Part shown: in pieces, positions 59,433-64,000 of the stretch
Layout of the letters: each line of letters opens with the position of its first letter
How positions within the stretch are numbered: position 1 is the stretch's first letter
DNA from: AC-32 sp963717475
Lineage (GTDB): Bacteria > Actinomycetota > Thermoleophilia > Gaiellales > Gaiellaceae
DNA length: 64,000 nucleotides
NCBI GenBank assembly: GCA_963717475.1
Contig: OY970337.1
Location: 806,001 to 870,000, forward strand
Direction: 5' to 3'
Position numbers and translations under genes: made by a program
The notes under the pieces: generated by a model
Databases searched by the model: none
The model's input: the letters and a program-made list of their open reading frames with translations, nothing else
What the model was told of the DNA's origin: nothing

Positions 59433-62168
59433 ATGAGCGCTTTCCCGACCTCTCTCGAGAACGAGCTGCTCGGCGACGGGCCCTCCGAGGTGCCGAAGCT
59501 GGCGCCGAGGGCTGCTGGGTACTTCATCCTGATCGGCCTGGCGACGGCCGCCTCGGCCATTCCAGCCCTTGCGCACCTACGTTCGTCGACCCCGGGTTGG
59601 ACGACCTTCGCGATCCTCGGCATCATCGCGGCGACGGCGCAGCTGTTCGTCGTCCGCATGCCGTCGCGAAACCAGTCGTACCACACGACCATCGTCTTCC
59701 TGATCCCGGCCGCGATGCTGCTCTCACCGGGGCTCGTCGCGCTGATCGGCGTCATCCACCACATTCCCGAGTGGCTGAAGACGCGAAGCGCCTGGTACAT
59801 CCAGATCTTCAACATCTGCAACTGGACGCTCGCGATGCTGGCGGCGTGGGGGAGCTTCCACGTCATCGTCAACAATCTCCCCCTCGGACCGCGCGTGTCC
59901 TACGCGCTCGCGGGACTTGCGGCCGCGGGGTCGATGGTCGCCGTCAACCACTTCCTGATGGCTCCGATGCTGCACCTCGCGAACGGCCACTCCCTGCGCG
60001 AGTCGGGGCTGTTGTCGTTCCCGAGCCTTTCGACCGACGTCGTGCTCGCCATGCTCGGCGTGGCGACTGCCGCGTTCTGGCACGGCAACCCATGGCTGAT
60101 CCCGTTCGCGGTGGCCCCGCTGCTGCTGATCCACCGCTCGCTGTCCGTGCCGCGGCTCCAGGAGGAGGCGCGCGTCGACGCGAAGACGGGGCTCTTCAAC
60201 GCGCGTCACTTCGCCACCGCACTGAACGAGGAGCTGACCCGGGCCGCCCGCTTCGAGCGGCCGCTCGCCCTCGTGATGGCCGACCTCGACCTTCTGCGCG
60301 ACATCAACAACACGTACGGCCACCTCGCCGGCGACGCCGTCCTACAGGGCATCGCGGAGGTCTTCCGCGCCGAGCTGCGCCACTACGACGTGCCGGCCCG
60401 CTTCGGCGGTGAGGAGTTCGCCATCCTGCTTCCGGAGACCCAGCCCGAGCAGGCCTTCGAGATCGCGGAGCGGATTCGCCGGCAGGTCGCGATTCGCTCG
60501 TTCGACGTCGAGACCTCGAGCGAGCCGATCAAGGCGACGGTCTCGATCGGCGTCGCGGGCTTCCCGCGCGACGGCTCCGACGCGAACGAGCTGATCCACC
60601 AGGCCGATCTCGCCGTCTACCGCGCCAAGCTCCAGGGCCGAAACCGCGTCCTCGACGCGAGCACGGAGCCGCTCCTGCTCCCCGAGAAGCGCCAGGCGCG
60701 CCTCGTCGCGGTTCCCGAGGAGGGCGAGCACGTCACGCCGCTCCCGCCGACGCCGACCATTACCCCCGAGCGCGAGCGACGCCACCCACGCCCGCATGCG
60801 CTGCACGGTCCCCGCTTCCTCTCGCTTTCGCGCCGGCTCGTGCTCTTCGTCGGGTTCGTGAGCGTCACGGGCTGCGTGGCGGGCATCCTCGGCTTCGTCT
60901 ACGGCCACAGCACCGACTGGATCGGTCTGTTCGCGATCGTAGCGCTCGTCGGCGTGGGGCAGGCCCTCGCGCTGGAGGTCGACGACGGCTCGATCTCGGT
61001 GAGCGCGGTCGGCTCGATCGCCGGCGCCGCTCTCTTCGGGCCGCGCGCTGCCATTCCGCTCGCGATCGTGATCTCGGCCGTCGAGTGGAGCGCTCGCCGC
61101 TCGCCGTTCCACTATGTGATGTTCAACGTCGGCACGCTCTCGCTCGCGTCGCTCGCGGCCGCAGGAGTCTTCACCGCGGGCTTCGGCGGCAACCTCGAGC
61201 GCCTCGTCTACGTCATCGCAGGCGTGGCCGCCGGCGCGACGTACTACGTCGTCAACATGGGCCTGATCAGCCTCGTGGTCGCGATCGAGGGCCACGAGCG
61301 CTGGGGCGCAGTCTTCAAGGAGCGCTTCGCCTGGCTTGCGACCCACTACCTCGTCTACGGCTTCATCGGCGGGGTCATCTGGGTCGGCTACCAGACCGCC
61401 AACTACTGGGCGCTGGCCGTGTTCGCGCTGCCGCTGCTGCTGATGCGCAAGACGCAGGAGGCCTACCTCCGGCACACGCAGAGAAGCGCGCAGAAGCTGC
61501 GCCAGGCGGCCGAGACGATCCAGACCCAGAACGTCTCCCTCGAGCATGCGAACAAGCTCCTGCGCGAGCGCTCGACGGCTGCGATGGAGAGCCTCTCGGC
61601 CACCGTCGACGCGCGGGATGCCTACACGGCCGGCCATTCGCGGCGCGTCCAGCAGCTCGCGCTGGCGATCGGCCGCGAGCTCGGCCTTTCGCAGGCGGAG
61701 CTCGACCTGCTCGGGCACGCGGCCCTGTTCCACGACATCGGCAAGCTCGCGATCCCGGACGCGATCCTGCTCAAGCCGGCGAGCCTGACCCCGGAGGAGT
61801 GGGACCTGATGCAGCGCCACGCGGAGGAGGGCGCGCGCATCATCGACCGCCTCGGCTTCCTCAACGACGCCGTTCCGGCCATCCGGCACCACCACGAGCG
61901 CTTCGACGGGACCGGCTACCCCGACCGCCTCCAGGGCGAGGAGATCCCACTCGGCGCGCGCATCATCCACGTCGCCGACGCGCTCGACTCGATGCTGACG
62001 ACGCGGATCTACCGCGCCGCCCGGCCGGCGGGGGAGGCTCTCGACGAGCTCAGGCGCGCCGCCGGCACCCAGTTCTGCCCTCGTTGCGTCGCCGCTCTCG
62101 AGCGGATCCTGCCGCTCGAGGGGCTGGACGACGAGGGCTCCCGCGAGCCCGCGCTCGCCTCTGCCTAG
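59433..62168 (+). CDS. Membrane GGDEF plus HD-GYP protein (predicted cyclic-di-GMP synthesis and breakdown)
   Basis: A 911-residue protein. An N-terminal membrane module (about 25-235) precedes a GGDEF domain (about 249-410) with GGEEF (325-329) and an inhibitory-site RxxD (RHYD) five residues before it. A second membrane module (about 463-690) and a coiled linker lead to an HD-GYP domain (about 720-890) with LFHDIGKLAIP and HHERFDGTGYPDRL. Both catalytic motifs are intact, so both synthesis and hydrolysis of cyclic di-GMP are predicted. A ribosome site GCGGAGG precedes ATG 59433. Confidence 0.93.
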   Translation: MSAFPTSLENELLGDGPSEVPKLAPRAAGYFILIGLATAASAIPALAHLRSSTPGWTTFAILGIIAATAQLFVVRMPSRNQSYHTTIVFLIPAAMLLSPGLVALIGVIHHIPEWLKTRSAWYIQIFNICNWTLAMLAAWGSFHVIVNNLPLGPRVSYALAGLAAAGSMVAVNHFLMAPMLHLANGHSLRESGLLSFPSLSTDVVLAMLGVATAAFWHGNPWLIPFAVAPLLLIHRSLSVPRLQEEARVDAKTGLFNARHFATALNEELTRAARFERPLALVMADLDLLRDINNTYGHLAGDAVLQGIAEVFRAELRHYDVPARFGGEEFAILLPETQPEQAFEIAERIRRQVAIRSFDVETSSEPIKATVSIGVAGFPRDGSDANELIHQADLAVYRAKLQGRNRVLDASTEPLLLPEKRQARLVAVPEEGEHVTPLPPTPTITPERERRHPRPHALHGPRFLSLSRRLVLFVGFVSVTGCVAGILGFVYGHSTDWIGLFAIVALVGVGQALALEVDDGSISVSAVGSIAGAALFGPRAAIPLAIVISAVEWSARRSPFHYVMFNVGTLSLASLAAAGVFTAGFGGNLERLVYVIAGVAAGATYYVVNMGLISLVVAIEGHERWGAVFKERFAWLATHYLVYGFIGGVIWVGYQTANYWALAVFALPLLLMRKTQEAYLRHTQRSAQKLRQAAETIQTQNVSLEHANKLLRERSTAAMESLSATVDARDAYTAGHSRRVQQLALAIGRELGLSQAELDLLGHAALFHDIGKLAIPDAILLKPASLTPEEWDLMQRHAEEGARIIDRLGFLNDAVPAIRHHHERFDGTGYPDRLQGEEIPLGARIIHVADALDSMLTTRIYRAARPAGEALDELRRAAGTQFCPRCVAALERILPLEGLDDEGSREPALASA

Positions 62169-62196
62169 CGACAGGTCCTAAACGCTAGCCTGCATC

Positions 62197-62224
62197 TTGC
62201 ATCCTGGTGAGGATGCTCTACCAT
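62197..62224 (+). promoter_or_regulatory. Promoter with internal palindrome before the repeat-protein gene
   Basis: TTGCAT (62197-62202), a 16-nt spacer and TACCAT (62219-62224) form a good sigma70-type promoter. Between and across them lies GCATCCT-GGTG-AGGATGC (62199-62216), a perfect 7-bp inverted repeat. A protein bound there would block the promoter; the gene product, a putative DNA-binding protein, is a candidate. Confidence 0.6.
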
Positions 62225-62235
62225 TCTTGGTTCAG

Positions 62236-62934
62236 ATGGCGCGCAAGCCCCAATTGCGTAAGGCTCAGTATCGCGCGCTCGCGGGCATCGACCGCAAGGC
62301 CCTCGCCGAGTTCCAGGCCGGCATCCGCAAGCGCTACACCGACGAGCAGATCCTCGAAGAGCTGGCCGCGTCGGCCAAGCGGCTGGGGCGATCGCCGACG
62401 ATGCGCGAGTTCGCGGCCGACCCCGAGACCTCGGTGCACCCGCAGACCGTCATCGAGCATTTCGGCAGCTGGAACGAGGCCAAGCGCACGGCGGGCCTGG
62501 TTCCGAGGCGCTTTGCGACGCGCGAGGAGCTCCTCGACCTGCTGAAGGGCCTGGGGGAGGAGCTCGGCCGGGTTCCGACGGCGCGCGACATCGAGGAGCA
62601 CCGCGGCCGGATGCCCTCGAAGTCACTCTACTGGCACACGTTCGGCTCTCTGGCGAACGCGCTCCGCGAGGCCGGCTTCGACGTCCCGGTGGGGGAGGAG
62701 AGGCTCGAACGCGCCCTCGAGCAGGGCGTCGAGCTAGCGCGGAAGCTGAAACGGCTCCCGAAGTTCGCCGACTGGGCGGATGCCCGCCGCGCAGACGAGT
62801 CGCTCATGACCGAGTGGCAGATCTACCGGATGCTCGAAGGCCGCCGCGGCGCGTGGTCGACCTTCCAGTTCCTCGTCCGCGAGAAGCTGGTGGAAGCCGG
62901 AACGAAAGTCGCGCCGGACGGGCGGCTGCGCTAG
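62236..62934 (+). CDS. Protein with homing-endonuclease-associated DNA-binding repeats
   Basis: A 232-residue protein with two to three helical repeats of the kind found beside HNH/homing endonucleases: one at about 32-85 (YTDEQILEELAASAKRLGRS and HFGSWNEAKRTAGL), another at about 92-147 (HTFGSLANALREAGF) and a weaker third. No nuclease motif (HNH, GIY-YIG, LAGLIDADG) is present, so it is probably a transcription or DNA-structure factor. ATG 62236 is chosen because the promoter lies just upstream; an in-frame TTG at 62197 falls in the -35 element. Confidence 0.75.
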   Translation: MARKPQLRKAQYRALAGIDRKALAEFQAGIRKRYTDEQILEELAASAKRLGRSPTMREFAADPETSVHPQTVIEHFGSWNEAKRTAGLVPRRFATREELLDLLKGLGEELGRVPTARDIEEHRGRMPSKSLYWHTFGSLANALREAGFDVPVGEERLERALEQGVELARKLKRLPKFADWADARRADESLMTEWQIYRMLEGRRGAWSTFQFLVREKLVEAGTKVAPDGRLR

Positions 62935-63719
62935 AGCGCTGTCAACGCCGCAAGCTGGCGGAGGCACGAGCGGCCCTCGTGCGGCGCCCGTACAGCCGGC
63001 AGCGGCCGTTCCTGGAAGTTCCGGTCGGGGCGGAAGCGCTCACGCCCGACCTCTGCGCCGGCGCTGACGCGGACAAGGGTGCCCTCCGAGAGCTGGCGCT
63101 TTCGCAGCTTCAGCCCGAGGTAGCGCTCGACGACCTCGAGCGCGTGCTTCGTCGAGGCGAAGAAGAGCTCCTCGCGGCCGGCGCCGATCCAGAGCGGGCG
63201 GCCGACCCCGCGGGCGAGGGAGAGCTCACCGGGACGGCGGTCGTCGAGCCAGGCGGTCGCCATCGAGCCGCGCAGCTGCTCCAGCGCCTTTGCAGAGCCG
63301 TCGGTGCCCTCCGCGAGCGCGAAGATCGCCTCGGAGTCGACGGTCATCTGCGGCTCGGCGCGTTCGAAGCCGTGCTGCTCCATCAGCTCGTCGTCGTTGA
63401 AGATGATCCCGTTGTGGACGCCGACGACCGTGCCGTGCCGGATCGGATGGTTGTTGGCCTCGATCCGCGGATGGCCCTTCGTGTAGTCGCGGACGTGGAG
63501 GAGCGCCTCGGTTGCGTTCGCAGGGAGGAGGAGCTGCTCGAGGAACTCGCTGGCCCCGGAGCGCTGCTTGTGGATCTGGACGTGCAGGCTGGGGCCGGCG
63601 TACGCATAGCCGACTGCGTCGGCGCCGCGTTCGGCGATCCCCGCAAGCAGGGCCTGGGCAGCGAGCGTTTTCTCCACGGAACTGGAGGCGCTCAGGCTAT
63701 ATCCGGCGATTCCACACAT
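62931..63719 (-). CDS. Class II glutamine amidotransferase (Ntn-type)
   Basis: A 262-residue protein starting MCGIAGYSL, so Cys2 becomes the N-terminal nucleophile after Met removal, as in GlmS, PurF and AsnB. The glutaminase domain continues with RGADAVGYAY, HVRDYTKGHP, NNHPIRHG, GVHNGIIFND and TVDSEAIF. No synthase or phosphoribosyl domain follows, so it is a stand-alone glutaminase or a regulator of an unknown amidation. It overlaps the preceding plus-strand gene by 4 nt. Confidence 0.87.
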   Translation of the reverse strand: MCGIAGYSLSASSSVEKTLAAQALLAGIAERGADAVGYAYAGPSLHVQIHKQRSGASEFLEQLLLPANATEALLHVRDYTKGHPRIEANNHPIRHGTVVGVHNGIIFNDDELMEQHGFERAEPQMTVDSEAIFALAEGTDGSAKALEQLRGSMATAWLDDRRPGELSLARGVGRPLWIGAGREELFFASTKHALEVVERYLGLKLRKRQLSEGTLVRVSAGAEVGRERFRPDRNFQERPLPAVRAPHEGRSCLRQLAALTAL

Positions 63720-63904
63720 TTCTTCTTAGAAGACCCCTACCACGAGACGGACGGCTTCTAACGCTGCCGCCACGGAGTGTGACGAAGGGATCGGCCCGCA
63801 GTTAGTCACTCTTGTCCACTCGGGTTCGCCGCGGCGATCCCTGATCCCTCTTGCGGGTGGACGCATGCCTCAAGTGAGGGACAGGGAGCGCCGATAGGAC
63901 GGAC

Positions 63905-64000
63905 ATGGCGCAGCGGCCGCTCCCTGAAGCGCTCCCCGAGCCCGAGGTCTCCGAGGACCCGAAGCTCGAGGTCGTCCCGGCGCTCGACCCGGTCGACGAG
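63905..64000 (+). CDS. Start of a further gene, cut by the window end
   Basis: An open frame from ATG 63905 to the window end, beginning MAQRPLPEALPEPEVS, rich in Pro and Glu. No domain can be assigned. The 185-nt gap before it (63720-63904) holds no gene; a small inverted repeat TCTTC-TTA-GAAGA (63721-63733) lies beside the amidotransferase start. Confidence 0.4.
   Translation, partial: MAQRPLPEALPEPEVSEDPKLEVVPALDPVDE

Noticed and set aside
62236..62934. Active HNH homing endonuclease
   Set aside because: Only the associated helical repeats are present; no HNH, GIY-YIG or LAGLIDADG catalytic motif.

Overview
Organism: the window is uniformly very GC-rich, densely packed and almost free of non-coding DNA. 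Start codons are often GTG or TTG, and start/stop overlaps of 1-8 bases are common. Many genes carry a TANNNT box 6-8 nt upstream of the start codon and no Shine-Dalgarno sequence, which is the leaderless-mRNA pattern of Actinobacteria. MurT/GatD, PadR with a small coiled-coil partner, a HelD-type helicase and S8 proteases with VSW repeats all fit a deep-branching actinobacterium. I infer a soil or freshwater lineage of class Thermoleophilia (Gaiellales/Solirubrobacterales-like). This is inference from gene content, not a database result. I saw no rRNA, tRNA, insertion sequence, prophage, CRISPR array or replication origin; this is a chromosomal core region. Layout: (1) 1-9.5 kb holds the end of coaBC, a MoxR/DUF58/transglutaminase operon, a sugar-nucleotidyltransferase-like gene, a TPR protein, dtd, a membrane methyltransferase, a HelD-like helicase on the minus strand, and a padR pair. 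(2) 9.5-17 kb is the transcription/translation operon rimP-nusA-ylxR-infB-ylxP-rbfA-nrnA-truB-ribF, headed by a terminator-like hairpin; nrnA carries two single-base insertions. (3) 17-22 kb holds a small zinc-ribbon protein, gamma-glutamyltransferase, rpsO and pnp, the last two with structured leaders. (4) 22-27.4 kb holds dsbB/dsbA-like redox genes, a minimal zincin, an M16 peptidase, dapB, a GNAT protein and dapA. (5) 27.4-36 kb holds an HD-GYP-like membrane protein, rnj, small unknown proteins, an arsR/SRPBCC-VOC pair and ftsK. (6) 35.7-41 kb is a BMP-type nucleoside ABC importer (lipoprotein, double ATPase, two permeases). (7) 41-54 kb holds a RodZ-like protein, cinA, thpR, recA, recX, rny, miaB, two phosphatase paralogues, miaA, dapF, a dapL-like aminotransferase, hflX, dut and a NUDIX gene. 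(8) 54-64 kb holds murT/gatD, an S8 protease, a GGDEF plus HD-GYP protein, a DNA-binding-repeat protein, a class II glutamine amidotransferase and the start of a further gene. How the genes work together: lysine/diaminopimelate synthesis is scattered in three places (dapB, dapA, dapF plus aminotransferase), consistent with the DapL route, and feeds peptidoglycan that MurT/GatD amidates. RNA decay is unusually complete in one window: PNPase, RNase J, RNase Y and NrnA. Two large membrane proteins belong to cyclic-di-GMP-type families. Most interesting signals: a three-element RNA switch before pnp that can sequester its ribosome binding site; a run of four perfect hairpins in the long rny leader; a DapF-family protein with both catalytic cysteines replaced by serine; two frameshifts in nrnA; a VSW pentapeptide repeat tail on the S8 protease; and a palindrome inside the promoter of a repeat-containing putative DNA-binding protein.
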